64,000 nucleotides of DNA, taken from NCBI GenBank assembly GCA_039816045.1, contig JBCBYB010000005.1, positions 1 to 64,000 on the forward strand, read 5' to 3'. How positions within the stretch are numbered: position 1 is the first letter of the stretch; each line of letters starts with the position of its first letter. Shown here piece by piece: positions 42,816 to 51,351 of this stretch. The notes below the pieces were generated by a model, which made no database searches, was not told where the DNA came from, and was given only the letters and a program-made list of their open reading frames with translations. Source of the stretch: Thermohalobaculum sp039816045. Lineage in GTDB: Bacteria; Pseudomonadota; Alphaproteobacteria; Rhodobacterales; Rhodobacteraceae. The translations under genes were made by a program, and so were the position numbers.

Positions 42816-44116
42816 CCACCCTCACGCCTCGCGAGATCGTCTCCGAGCTCGACCGTTTCATCATCGGCCAGGCTGCGGCCAAGCGCGCGGTCGCTGTGGC
42901 GTTGCGCAACCGCTGGCGGCGCCAGCAACTCGATCCGGCGCTGCGCGACGAGGTGCACCCCAAGAACATCCTGATGATCGGCCCGACCGGGGTCGGCAAG
43001 ACCGAGATCTCCCGACGCCTCGCGAAACTCGCCCAGGCGCCGTTTCTGAAGGTCGAGGCCACGAAGTTCACCGAGGTCGGCTATGTCGGCCGCGATGTGG
43101 AGCAGATCGTGCGCGATCTGGTGGAACAGGCCATCGTCATGGTCCGGGACCGTCGGCGTGAGCAGCTGAAGGCCCAGGCCCACGGCGCAGCGGAGGAACG
43201 GGTGATAACGGCACTCGTCGGTGACAAGGCCGGTGAGACCACGCGCAACGCCTTCCGCCGCAAACTGCGGGAGAATGCGCTCGACGACACCGAGATAGAG
43301 ATCGAAGTGGCCGACACCGCCAACCCGCTCTCGATGCTCGACATCCCGGGCCTGCAAGGGCAGGCGGGCATGGCCAACCTCAGCGATCTCTTCGGCAAGG
43401 CGTTCTCGGGGCGCACCCGCAAGCGCCGGATGACCGTTGCCGAGAGCTATGACCTCCTGATCGCCGAGGAGGCCGACAAGATGATCGACCAAGAGGAGAT
43501 CACGCGGTCCGCCATCGACGCCGTGGAGCAGAACGGCATCGTCTTCCTCGACGAGATCGACAAGGTTTGCGCCCGCTCCGACGCCCGCGGGGCCGATGTC
43601 AGCCGCGAGGGGGTACAACGCGACTTGCTGCCGCTGATCGAGGGCACGACCGTCGCCACCAAGCACGGGTCGGTGAAGACGGACCATGTGCTCTTCATCG
43701 CCTCGGGTGCGTTCCACATCGCCAAGCCCTCGGATCTGCTGCCGGAGCTGCAAGGGCGCTTGCCGATCCGGGTCGAACTCGGCGCGCTGACGGAGGCGGA
43801 CTTCCGCGCCATCCTGACCGAGCCGGACAACGCCCTGACCAAACAGTACACCGCCCTGATGGCAACCGAGGACGTCACTGTCACCTTCGCCGAGGACGGC
43901 ATCGCGGCCATTGCGCGCATCGCGGCGGAGGTGAACGCCCAGGTGGAGAACATCGGCGCCCGGAGGCTCTACACGGTGCTGGAGAAGCTGTTCGAGGAGC
44001 TCTCTTACACCGCCCCCGACCGGTCCGGTGAGCAGGTTTCCGTGGATGCTGCGATGGTTGAGTCAGCGCTCGGAGACCTTGCCCGCTCGGTCGATGTGAG
44101 CCGCTACGTGCTTTAG
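42812..44116 (+). CDS. hslU: ATP-dependent protease ATPase subunit HslU
   Basis: 434 residues, full length. N-terminal TPREIVSELDRFIIGQAAAKRAVAVALRNRWRR is typical; Walker A MIGPTGVGKTEISRRLAKL is near 55, Walker B IVFLDEIDKVCAR near 250, and the intermediate domain lies between. The C-terminus ends SRYVL with the YVL-like tail that enters HslV. It is an AAA+ unfoldase that feeds HslV. AGGAG lies 9 bases before the ATG. The last four bases overlap the next gene on the other strand. Confidence 0.97.
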   Translation: MTTLTPREIVSELDRFIIGQAAAKRAVAVALRNRWRRQQLDPALRDEVHPKNILMIGPTGVGKTEISRRLAKLAQAPFLKVEATKFTEVGYVGRDVEQIVRDLVEQAIVMVRDRRREQLKAQAHGAAEERVITALVGDKAGETTRNAFRRKLRENALDDTEIEIEVADTANPLSMLDIPGLQGQAGMANLSDLFGKAFSGRTRKRRMTVAESYDLLIAEEADKMIDQEEITRSAIDAVEQNGIVFLDEIDKVCARSDARGADVSREGVQRDLLPLIEGTTVATKHGSVKTDHVLFIASGAFHIAKPSDLLPELQGRLPIRVELGALTEADFRAILTEPDNALTKQYTALMATEDVTVTFAEDGIAAIARIAAEVNAQVENIGARRLYTVLEKLFEELSYTAPDRSGEQVSVDAAMVESALGDLARSVDVSRYVL

Positions 44117-44439
44117 GCGCTGACCTCTCCGGTATAGCGGACCTCGGGGCGAGACCGTTGCGATGCTTCGCGACGGGCCATAAGCACGGCCTCGATATGC
44201 GCCAACATGGTCGGATCCGATATGTCGCGAGGGGTCTCTTTGGGCAGCTCTACTCCCGGCAAGCCGCGCTCTATCATCTCAACGCACCAGCCTTCGATCA
44301 GCTCGACAAGCACACGGTTCAGCTCGAATTTGCGTTTGCCCGGCTCCTGTTGCGACGCCTCAACCAGGGCGAGCTCGCGGATACCGCGTGAGCAGCGGAT
44401 GACGTCGAGAATAAGCAACTCTAGATCATTGCGCGACAT
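44113..44439 (-). CDS. Uncharacterised helical protein
   Basis: 108 residues, predicted helical, no membrane segment. It begins MSRNDLELLILDVIRCSRGIRELALVEAS and has PRDISDPTMLAHIEAVLMARREASQ near the end. I do not recognise a family. Its 3' end overlaps hslU by four bases on the other strand. The nearest same-strand gene is the peptidoglycan-binding protein 170 bp upstream, and the two may be co-expressed. Confidence 0.6.
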   Translation of the reverse strand: MSRNDLELLILDVIRCSRGIRELALVEASQQEPGKRKFELNRVLVELIEGWCVEMIERGLPGVELPKETPRDISDPTMLAHIEAVLMARREASQRSRPEVRYTGEVSA

Positions 44440-44608
44440 GTTAACCCCTCACGCCGCCGCAATACACGCACGCGGCGACGTCCATACGCCAGCCGTCCCC
44501 GCGCCCTGACAAAGCAGGCTGGTTGTCTACAGATCAATCAGACCTACCAGCAACGACAGACTGCCGCAACCCGGAGTTTCGCCGCCCTTGTTCGATCATC
44601 GGAACGGG

Positions 44609-46066
44609 TTAGCGATCGGCGCCAGCGCCTTCCGCCAAAGCGTCGATCTTGCGCGCGCGTTCGGGCGACGTCGCTGTATCGCCTAGCACCTGCACCAGGC
44701 CGCGGACATCACAGCTCAAGCCCTGACCTGGCAAGAGGCGCCCCGCCTGATTGCGCAGACAGCCATCCGCACCCCTGATCGGCCCTGAGGGTTGCGCGAC
44801 CTGCGGCGGCTGAGGGCTTTCTGCTGGGGCGCGCCGGGCGGAACGCAAGCGCTGACGCCGCTCCTCGGCACGCCAGTCCGACAGAGCCTTCTCGGTAACG
44901 GCCTCGAGGGCGGTGAGCGTACGGGTGTCGAGGTAGCCAGTTGTCGGCAGCCCCTCCCGCCGCTGCAAGCGGGCGATGGCGGAGCGGGCCGGAGCGTCCA
45001 GCGCCGGATCCTCGGAGCGACCACCGGCTTCAATCCCAGGGTCCGCAAACGAGAGCCGCAACCGCACCTCGGCCAAGCGCGGACCTTCGAGGCCAAGGGC
45101 CGTCTCCACGCCCCATGCCTCGACCGGGTTGGGCAGAACAGCAAGCGCCATCGTCTTAACAGCCACGTTCAGCGCCAAGGGGTTCGTGGGGCCGCTCGGC
45201 TGCCGGCCATAGCGCCAAACAGCAAAGCGCTCAGCCGCGCGCACTGGATAGTCCAACAACCCCGGTGGCTCCGGCATCACTTTCTGTATGACGGTGCCCA
45301 ACGCGTTGCGGGCCGGCTCCTCCGTGACAGGCGCTTGGGTTTCGGCCGCCACCGGATCGGGTTCGGCAGCCGGCTTGGGAACAAGATAGACCGCGGACGC
45401 GACCTCGACCGGACCGTCAGCGGTTGCAACCACGCTGTTCGGATCGCTGTCGCCTGTTGAGGCAGGCGCCATGGCCAAGCCGACTGCGATCACCGTCCCA
45501 AGCACGACGTAGTCGGCCCGGTTCCACCCGTCATCGCGCCGCTCGGCCTTGAAGAAATGCTCCTCGGAGAAGTGGTCGGTGTCATAGACCGGTTGGCGCC
45601 CGGTGCGGGTCGCACCGCTTTCCACCCGGTCGCGCACCCAGCCACCCCATTGGCGCGCGGCGTCCCTCAGCTTGTGGAGGACATAGCGCCTCTCGGGCGA
45701 CACATCGGGGCGGGAAACGGCCGGAACCGCCTTGCCTTCGATAACCACAGGAGCCTGAAACGCGTCGCTATCGGCCGCGTGGACCTCGACCGGCTCCGCG
45801 TCGGCTTGATCTGTTAGCGGGTCACTCTCGTCCAAGACGGCCGCGTCCAGAACTTCTGCGTTGCCGCGCGCCGCTTCCTTCTGAGAGGAGGGCGCCGGAT
45901 CGGTAGGCGGAGCACCTTCGGAGCCATCGGGGCGGTGCTTCATCTTTCGCACCAGCGCGCCATGCAGACGGAGTGCACGCGCAGAGCCGCTCTCCTCAGA
46001 CCCTGAGGCAAGATCACTCAACTCTCTGCGCTCCACCGAGCCACTCTCGTCCCGCAGACGTCCCAT
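44609..46066 (-). CDS. Membrane-anchored peptidoglycan-binding-like protein
   Basis: 485 residues from ATG 46066 (a TTG lies three codons earlier). Residues 1-180 are charged and cytoplasmic, with a Pro/Glu-rich part. One membrane segment is at about 185-202 (VVLGTVIAVGLAMAPA). A periplasmic Pro/Ala/Glu linker follows, and about 320-375 hold a peptidoglycan-binding fold (RLSFADPGIEAGGRSED, then ALDAPARSAIARLQRREGLPTTGYLDTRTLTAL). The C-terminus has two Cys that could pair. G+C seems a little lower than in neighbours. It may link cytoplasmic partners to the wall. Function unknown. Confidence 0.68.
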   Translation of the reverse strand: MGRLRDESGSVERRELSDLASGSEESGSARALRLHGALVRKMKHRPDGSEGAPPTDPAPSSQKEAARGNAEVLDAAVLDESDPLTDQADAEPVEVHAADSDAFQAPVVIEGKAVPAVSRPDVSPERRYVLHKLRDAARQWGGWVRDRVESGATRTGRQPVYDTDHFSEEHFFKAERRDDGWNRADYVVLGTVIAVGLAMAPASTGDSDPNSVVATADGPVEVASAVYLVPKPAAEPDPVAAETQAPVTEEPARNALGTVIQKVMPEPPGLLDYPVRAAERFAVWRYGRQPSGPTNPLALNVAVKTMALAVLPNPVEAWGVETALGLEGPRLAEVRLRLSFADPGIEAGGRSEDPALDAPARSAIARLQRREGLPTTGYLDTRTLTALEAVTEKALSDWRAEERRQRLRSARRAPAESPQPPQVAQPSGPIRGADGCLRNQAGRLLPGQGLSCDVRGLVQVLGDTATSPERARKIDALAEGAGADR

Positions 46067-46222
46067 GCGTCCCAATCTCCGGACCGCGCACCTAAGATCA
46101 CCCCCGGATTCGCAGAATCGAACTTTCGATCAGAAAACTCAAGGGAACAGTGGAAGATTGTCCGGCAAATCAGGTCAGACTGTGGCCGGAAGAGGCAATT
46201 GTGCGGCGATCCTTGGTCGGGA

Positions 46223-47239
46223 TCAGTCCCCAGCCGCCGCAATCGCCTCTCGCGCGGCCTTGACCAGCGCCTCTCCGTCCACACCGCGACTCGCTGATTC
46301 GTCGATCCAACGCGTGACCGCGGCCCCCCCGAGCGCATCGAAGGATGCCTTCTCCTCGGCGGTCAGCGCCTGGATCGTCCCCCCCGAGGACCGTTGCGCC
46401 GCACGGCCCGCCTCTTCTGCCCCGTCCCAGACAGCACCCGCCATGTCCGCAACGGCACCACCGGAATGCGCGTCGATCACCGCCTGGAGATCCGCGGGCA
46501 AGCTCTCATAGCGCTCCTTGTTCATCGCAAGGAGGAAGATCGCGGTGCCAAATCGGCTGCCATCCACGCCCTCGACCGAGACCTCGGTCAACTCGTCGAG
46601 CTTCAGCGGCGGCATCACCTCGAAGGGCAGGAGCGCGCCGTCGACCGCCCCTTTGGAGAGCGCCTGGGGCAGCGCCGGCACGGGCATGCCCACAGGCTCA
46701 GCGCCCCAGGCCTCGATCATGAACGCGCCCGTCCGCGAGGGCGTGCGCAACCGACGACCTGCCAAATCGCCCGGCTCGCGCGCGCCCTCGCCCCGCAGAT
46801 GCAGAGCATTGCCGGCATGGACGTGCACCAGGATCGGCTTCACCGCAGCAAAATCCGCCTCCACCATCGGCCAGATCGCCTGGATCGCGCGGTTGGTCTC
46901 AGTCGCCGAACCACCATGCACCGTCGGCAGCTCAAAGACCTCGATCCGCGGGAAGACACCCGGCGTGTAGCCCGGCAGGGTCCAGACGATATCCGCAGCC
47001 CCATCACGCACCTGCCCATAGAGCTCTGGCGGTTTGCCGCCCATCGTCATGGACGGGAAGATCTTGATCTCGATGCGCCCGTCCGAGGCCTCCTCCACCG
47101 CGCGGGCCCATGGGGCGAGGAAGTTCGCGTGGGTGTTGGATTTCGGGCTGAGGAAGTGGTGCAGCGTCAGGGTCACCTCAGCAGCACTCGCGGGCAGGGA
47201 CAGCGCAAGTGCCGCGCCAAGGACAAACAGACGGATCAT
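46223..47239 (-). CDS. TRAP-type solute receptor, DctP family
   Basis: 338 residues. A signal peptide covers 1-19 (ends PASA-A), so it is periplasmic. TLTLHHFLSPKSNTHANFLAPWARAVEEASDGRIEIKIFP and GRRLRTPSRTGAFMIEAWGAEPVGMP are DctP-type; the Arg in RTPSR is the usual carboxylate ligand. Such receptors bind organic acids for TRAP transporters, but no DctQ or DctM gene is in the window. GGAG lies before ATG 47239, and the BKACE gene is 14 bases upstream on the same strand, so receptor and enzyme share an mRNA. Confidence 0.88.
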   Translation of the reverse strand: MIRLFVLGAALALSLPASAAEVTLTLHHFLSPKSNTHANFLAPWARAVEEASDGRIEIKIFPSMTMGGKPPELYGQVRDGAADIVWTLPGYTPGVFPRIEVFELPTVHGGSATETNRAIQAIWPMVEADFAAVKPILVHVHAGNALHLRGEGAREPGDLAGRRLRTPSRTGAFMIEAWGAEPVGMPVPALPQALSKGAVDGALLPFEVMPPLKLDELTEVSVEGVDGSRFGTAIFLLAMNKERYESLPADLQAVIDAHSGGAVADMAGAVWDGAEEAGRAAQRSSGGTIQALTAEEKASFDALGGAAVTRWIDESASRGVDGEALVKAAREAIAAAGD

Positions 47240-47253
47240 GGGGGTCTCCAAAC

Positions 47254-48087
47254 TCAGGCCGCGGCGGGCAGGCCGAGGATTTCACGGGCCTCGGCGACAC
47301 TCGCCGGGTGACGGTCGTACTCGGCGCAAAGACCGGCTACACGGGCGACCAGAGCGGCGTTCGAGGGTGCCAGCGTCCCGCGGTCCATGCGGATGTTGTC
47401 CTCGAGCCCGGTGCGGCAATGCCCGCCGAGCTCCAGCGACCACTTGTTCAGCTCGAGCTGACCAGCGGCGATCCCGGCGCCCGTCCAGGTCGCATCGGGC
47501 AGCAGCCGCTTGGTCGTCTCCACATAGAACTCGAAAACCGTGCGGTCGACGGGCATCGCGTTCTTCACCCCCATCACGAACTGGACATGCACGGGCGAGG
47601 CCAGCCGCCCATCCGCCACCATCTTCGCGGCCTGAAAGATGTGACTGAGGTCAAAGGCCTCGATCTCCGGTTTCACGGCGTGCTCGTTCATTTCCGACGC
47701 CAGCCAGTCGATCAGGTCTGGGCTGTTCTCGTAGACGCGCTTGGGGAAGTTGTTGGAGCCGACCGTGAGCGAGCACATCTCGGGTCTCAGCGGGATCATG
47801 CCGCCCCGTTCGCGCCCCGTCCCGGAGCGGCCGCCGGTTGAGAGCTGGATGATCATACCCGGGCAATGGGCGCGCAGCCCCTCCATCAGCCGCCCGAACC
47901 GCTCAGGCTCCGAGGTCGGCGTGCCGTCCGGCAGCCGGACATGACAATGCGCGAGGCTGGCCCCCGCCTCAAAGGCCGCATGGGTTGACTCGACCTGCTC
48001 CTCGATGGTGATCGGCACCGCTGGGTTGTCAGATTTCTGCGGCACCGATCCCGTGATCGCGACCGTGATGATGCAAGGGCTGGTCAT
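47254..48087 (-). CDS. BKACE family beta-keto acid cleavage enzyme
   Basis: 277 residues, DUF849/BKACE family. The zinc ligands are His47 and His49 (LAHCHVRLPDG), and Glu229 (TGLEDN) completes the site as in 3-keto-5-aminohexanoate cleavage enzyme. Members split a beta-keto acid with acetyl-CoA into acetoacetate and a CoA ester; the substrate varies with the pocket, and carnitine-related dehydrocarnitine cleavage is one known case. The neighbouring uptake systems (DctP, TctCBA) suggest an imported carboxylic acid. GGAGG lies before ATG 48087. It is divergent from tctC. Confidence 0.9.
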   Translation of the reverse strand: MTSPCIITVAITGSVPQKSDNPAVPITIEEQVESTHAAFEAGASLAHCHVRLPDGTPTSEPERFGRLMEGLRAHCPGMIIQLSTGGRSGTGRERGGMIPLRPEMCSLTVGSNNFPKRVYENSPDLIDWLASEMNEHAVKPEIEAFDLSHIFQAAKMVADGRLASPVHVQFVMGVKNAMPVDRTVFEFYVETTKRLLPDATWTGAGIAAGQLELNKWSLELGGHCRTGLEDNIRMDRGTLAPSNAALVARVAGLCAEYDRHPASVAEAREILGLPAAA

Positions 48088-48151
48088 CGCAACCTCCTCC
48101 CGAATACGCGGGCTTTCCCGTCTGACGCGACCCATGGACCCGCAACGCCCC

Positions 48152-48174
48152 GCTTGTAAAGCCCTGCTTGTAAA
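48152..48174. repeat. Direct repeat in the BKACE/tctC divergent promoter region
   Basis: GCTTGTAAA occurs at 48152-48160 and 48166-48174, a 14-base period. It lies midway in the 163-bp gap between the divergent BKACE and tctC genes. It could be a regulator site shared by both operons. Confidence 0.35.
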
Positions 48175-48250
48175 CCGCAGAGCGGCGTGGCTATGCTGCG
48201 CACAACGAGACCGCGGCGGCGCGGCCGCCACATCGATCTGGGAGGATCAC

Positions 48251-49228
48251 ATGACCCTGACTGCCCTCACCCGCCGTGCGGTGCTGGCCGCCGTTGCTTC
48301 GCTGTCGCTCTCGGTGGGCGGCGCATCGGCGGCCGATGTCGACAGCATCCATTTCCTCATCCCCGGCGGCGCCGGCGGCGGCTGGGACGGCACCGCGCGC
48401 GGCACCGGCGAGGCGCTGACCGAGAGCGGGCTTGTAGGCTCGGCGAGCTATGAGAACATGTCGGGCGGCGGCGGCGGCAAGGCGATCGGCTTCCTGATCG
48501 AGAACGCCGACAGCAACCACGGCACGCTGATGGTGAACTCGACGCCCATCGTGATCCGCTCGCTGACCGGAGTGTTCCCGCAGAACTTCCGCGACCTCAC
48601 GCTGATCGCCGGGACCATCGGCGATTACGCGGCCTTCGTGGTGCACAAGGACAGCGAGATCGACAGCTTCACCGATCTGCTGGATGCCTATAAGGCGAAC
48701 CCGCGCTCGGTCGCCATCGGCGGCGGCTCGGTTCCGGGCGGCATGGACCACCTGGTGGCGGCGATGGCGATGCAGGCCGCGGGCGAGGACCCGACGGCGG
48801 TGAAATACATCCCCTATGACGCGGGCGGCAAGGCGATGGCGGGGCTGCTCTCGGGTGAGATCCAAGCGCTCTCCACCGGCTTCTCCGAGGCGGTCGCGCT
48901 GGCCGAAGCGGGCGAGGTGAAGATCATCGGTGTGACCTCCGACGACCGGGTTGCGGCGTTTGAGAGCGCGCCCACGCTGAAGGAGCAGGGCGTCGACACC
49001 ACCTTCGTCAACTGGCGCGGGTTCTTCGCGGCCCCGGGTCTGCCCGAGGACAAGGCCGAGGCCTATCGCGGCGTTCTGGCCAAGATGTACGACACATCGG
49101 AGTGGGAGACGGTCCGTGCGCGCAATGGATGGGTCAACATCCACAACTCCGGCGACGACTTCCGCGCCTTCCTCGAGGCGCAGGAGCAGCAGATCGGCGA
49201 TCTGATGAAGAAGCTCGGCTTCCTCTGA
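48251..49228 (+). CDS. tctC: Tripartite tricarboxylate transporter receptor TctC
   Basis: 325 residues. Signal peptide 1-27 carries a twin-arginine-like RR but has the Sec shape, ending ASA-AD. The mature protein shows the TctC/Bug pattern FLIPGGAGGGWDGTARGTGEAL and NMSGGGGGKAIGFL, then GGGSVPGGMDH near 155. It binds a carboxylic acid in the periplasm and hands it to TctAB. GGGAGG lies 6 bases before the ATG. tctB and tctA follow, so the transporter is complete. Confidence 0.94.
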   Translation: MTLTALTRRAVLAAVASLSLSVGGASAADVDSIHFLIPGGAGGGWDGTARGTGEALTESGLVGSASYENMSGGGGGKAIGFLIENADSNHGTLMVNSTPIVIRSLTGVFPQNFRDLTLIAGTIGDYAAFVVHKDSEIDSFTDLLDAYKANPRSVAIGGGSVPGGMDHLVAAMAMQAAGEDPTAVKYIPYDAGGKAMAGLLSGEIQALSTGFSEAVALAEAGEVKIIGVTSDDRVAAFESAPTLKEQGVDTTFVNWRGFFAAPGLPEDKAEAYRGVLAKMYDTSEWETVRARNGWVNIHNSGDDFRAFLEAQEQQIGDLMKKLGFL

Positions 49229-49252
49229 CGCGCGCGCGGCGAGGGCGGGCCG

Positions 49253-49735
49253 ATGGCGCTCGACAAATGGATCGCCGCTTTGTTCCTGGTGGGGGCCGTG
49301 GCCTATGGCTATGCGGCCTTCACCTATCCGCTCCTGCCCTTCGAGCGGAACATGGCCTTCCTGCCGAACACCTGGCCGCAGGTCCTGGCGGTGCTGGCAG
49401 CGGGGCTGGCGGTGCTGATCCTGATCGCCCCCACCGAGCCGCCGGATGAGGACGGCAAGGTGCTCGGCCGGGTCACCAAGGCCGAACTTGCCGGGCTGAA
49501 GATCGGCCAGGCGCTCGCGCTGATCGCCGCCATGATCGCCTATGCGCTGCTGCTGCGCCCGCTCGGGTTCCTCGCCTCCACCGTGATCTTCCTCACCGGC
49601 GTCGGGATCATGCTGGGCGAGCGCCGGGTCGTGGTGCTGGTGGTGGTCGCCTGCATCGGCGCGGGCGTCGTGTGGGGGTTGGTGGACGGATTGCTCGGCA
49701 TCTTCCTCCGCCCGTTCCCGTGGTTCCTGGAGTAA
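49253..49735 (+). CDS. tctB: Tripartite tricarboxylate transporter small subunit TctB
   Basis: 160 residues with four membrane segments (about 7-23, 39-60, 85-105 and 120-155) and a short cytoplasmic loop (APTEPPDEDGKVLGRVTKAE). This is the usual small subunit. It sits 24 bases after tctC and 3 bases before tctA. Confidence 0.92.
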   Translation: MALDKWIAALFLVGAVAYGYAAFTYPLLPFERNMAFLPNTWPQVLAVLAAGLAVLILIAPTEPPDEDGKVLGRVTKAELAGLKIGQALALIAAMIAYALLLRPLGFLASTVIFLTGVGIMLGERRVVVLVVVACIGAGVVWGLVDGLLGIFLRPFPWFLE

Positions 49736-49738
49736 CCC

Positions 49739-51259
49739 ATGCTCGATGGCATCCTGATCGGCCTCGCCGCCGCCTTCTCGATCCAGAACCTGCTGATGGT
49801 CATCGGAGGCTGCCTGATCGGGACGTTTATCGGGATGCTGCCGGGGCTTGGGCCGATGTCGATCATCGCCATCATGATCCCGGTCGCGATCAAGATCGGC
49901 GACCCGTCGGCGGCGCTGATCCTGCTGGCGGGGGTCTATTACGGGGCGATTTTCGGCGGGTCCACGTCGTCGATCCTGATCAACGCGCCGGGGGTCGCGG
50001 GCACGGTCGCCACCAGTTTCGACGGCTTTCCCATGGCGCAACAGGGCCGCGCGGGCAAGGCGCTGACCATCGCCGCCATCGCGTCCTTCTGCGGCGGGAC
50101 GATCAGCGCGATCCTGCTGATGGTGTTCGCACCGATGCTGTCCTCGGTCGCGCTCCTATTCCACTCGGCGGAGTACTTTGCGCTGATGGTGGTGGGGCTG
50201 TCGGCGATCGCCGCCTTTGCCGGCACGGGCAAGGTGGTGAAGGCGTTGATGATGACGGTGATCGGGCTGATCCTCGCGACCGTCGGCGAGAGCGCGCTGT
50301 TCAACGCGCCGCGCTTCACGGGCGGGCTGATGGACCTGCAATCGGGGTTCTCCTTCATCACGCTTGCCATGGCGCTGTTCGCGCTGCCCGAGGCGCTGAA
50401 CCTGGTGTTGCGCCCGAAGAAGGACGACGGTGCCAGCGGCGGGGAGATCAAGGATCTGCGGATCACCGGGGCCGAGGCCCGCTCCATCGCGCCGGTGATC
50501 GGTCGGCAATCGGTGCAGGGGTTCCTGATCGGCGTCATGCCAGGGGCGGGGGCCACCATCGCGTCCTTTCTCGGCTATGCGGTCGAGCGCAACATCGCCA
50601 AGGGCGAGGAGCAGAAAGCGTTCGGCAAGGGCTCTATCAAAGGGCTCGCAGCGCCTGAGACCGCCAATAACGCCGCCTGCACGGGCAGTTTCGTGCCGCT
50701 GCTGACCCTCGGCATCCCCGGCTCCGGCACCACGGCGATCCTGCTCGGCGCGCTTATCGCGCTGAACGTGCAGCCTGGGCCACGGCTCATGACCGACAGC
50801 CCGGACGTGTTCTGGGCGGTGATCATCTCGATGTATATCGGGAACATCGTTCTCTTGATCCTGAACCTGCCGCTGATCCCCTATATCGCGAAGCTGCTGA
50901 CGGTGCCGCGGACCTATCTGATCCCGTTCATCCTCTTCTTCACGCTGATCGGGGCCTATATCGGGCAGAACAACGCGACCGAGCTCTTGATCCTGGTGGG
51001 CTTGGGTGTGTTTGCGACGATCCTGCGGTTCGCCGACTATCCGCTGCCGCCGCTGCTGATCGGGTTCATCCTGGGCGGCATGCTCGAGAACAATTTTGCC
51101 CGGGCCGTGAACCTGACGGATGGCGTGAGCTTCATGTGGGAACGGCCGATGACCCTGGCGCTCTTGGTGCTGGGGGTCGCGCTCATCCTGATGCCAGTCT
51201 GGCAGGCGCGGCGCGCCCGGGCCAAGGCGCTGCAAAAGGGCATCGCCGCAGGAGACTGA
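49739..51259 (+). CDS. tctA: Tripartite tricarboxylate transporter large subunit TctA
   Basis: 506 residues with about 11 membrane segments. The family signature GTFIGMLPGLGPMSIIAIMIP is near 28-48, with YYGAIFGGSTSSILINAPG near 80 and a repeated form in the second half (FLIGVMPGAGATIASFLGYA, FVPLLTLGIPGSGTTAILLGAL). It is the ion-driven permease of the system. The transcript ends in the long-armed hairpin at 51267. Confidence 0.95.
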   Translation: MLDGILIGLAAAFSIQNLLMVIGGCLIGTFIGMLPGLGPMSIIAIMIPVAIKIGDPSAALILLAGVYYGAIFGGSTSSILINAPGVAGTVATSFDGFPMAQQGRAGKALTIAAIASFCGGTISAILLMVFAPMLSSVALLFHSAEYFALMVVGLSAIAAFAGTGKVVKALMMTVIGLILATVGESALFNAPRFTGGLMDLQSGFSFITLAMALFALPEALNLVLRPKKDDGASGGEIKDLRITGAEARSIAPVIGRQSVQGFLIGVMPGAGATIASFLGYAVERNIAKGEEQKAFGKGSIKGLAAPETANNAACTGSFVPLLTLGIPGSGTTAILLGALIALNVQPGPRLMTDSPDVFWAVIISMYIGNIVLLILNLPLIPYIAKLLTVPRTYLIPFILFFTLIGAYIGQNNATELLILVGLGVFATILRFADYPLPPLLIGFILGGMLENNFARAVNLTDGVSFMWERPMTLALLVLGVALILMPVWQARRARAKALQKGIAAGD

Positions 51260-51266
51260 GGCTGCA

Positions 51267-51349
51267 CCGGCGCAGACCGGGCCCCACCCACCCATCGACC
51301 CGGTCGCTGGTTGAACCGTCGTCCGCCCCCCAAACCCGGTCTGCGCCGG
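51267..51349. terminator. Long-armed hairpin between tctA and sensor kinase (C-rich loop)
   Basis: Arms of 15 bases (51267-51281 and 51335-51349) are perfectly complementary across a 53-base loop. The loop begins with CCCCACCCACCCATC and ends with CCGCCCCCCA. It lies between two convergent genes, ending 2 bases before the kinase stop. The loop matches the one at 53651-53701 read on the minus strand. Confidence 0.65.
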
Positions 51350-51351
51350 CG

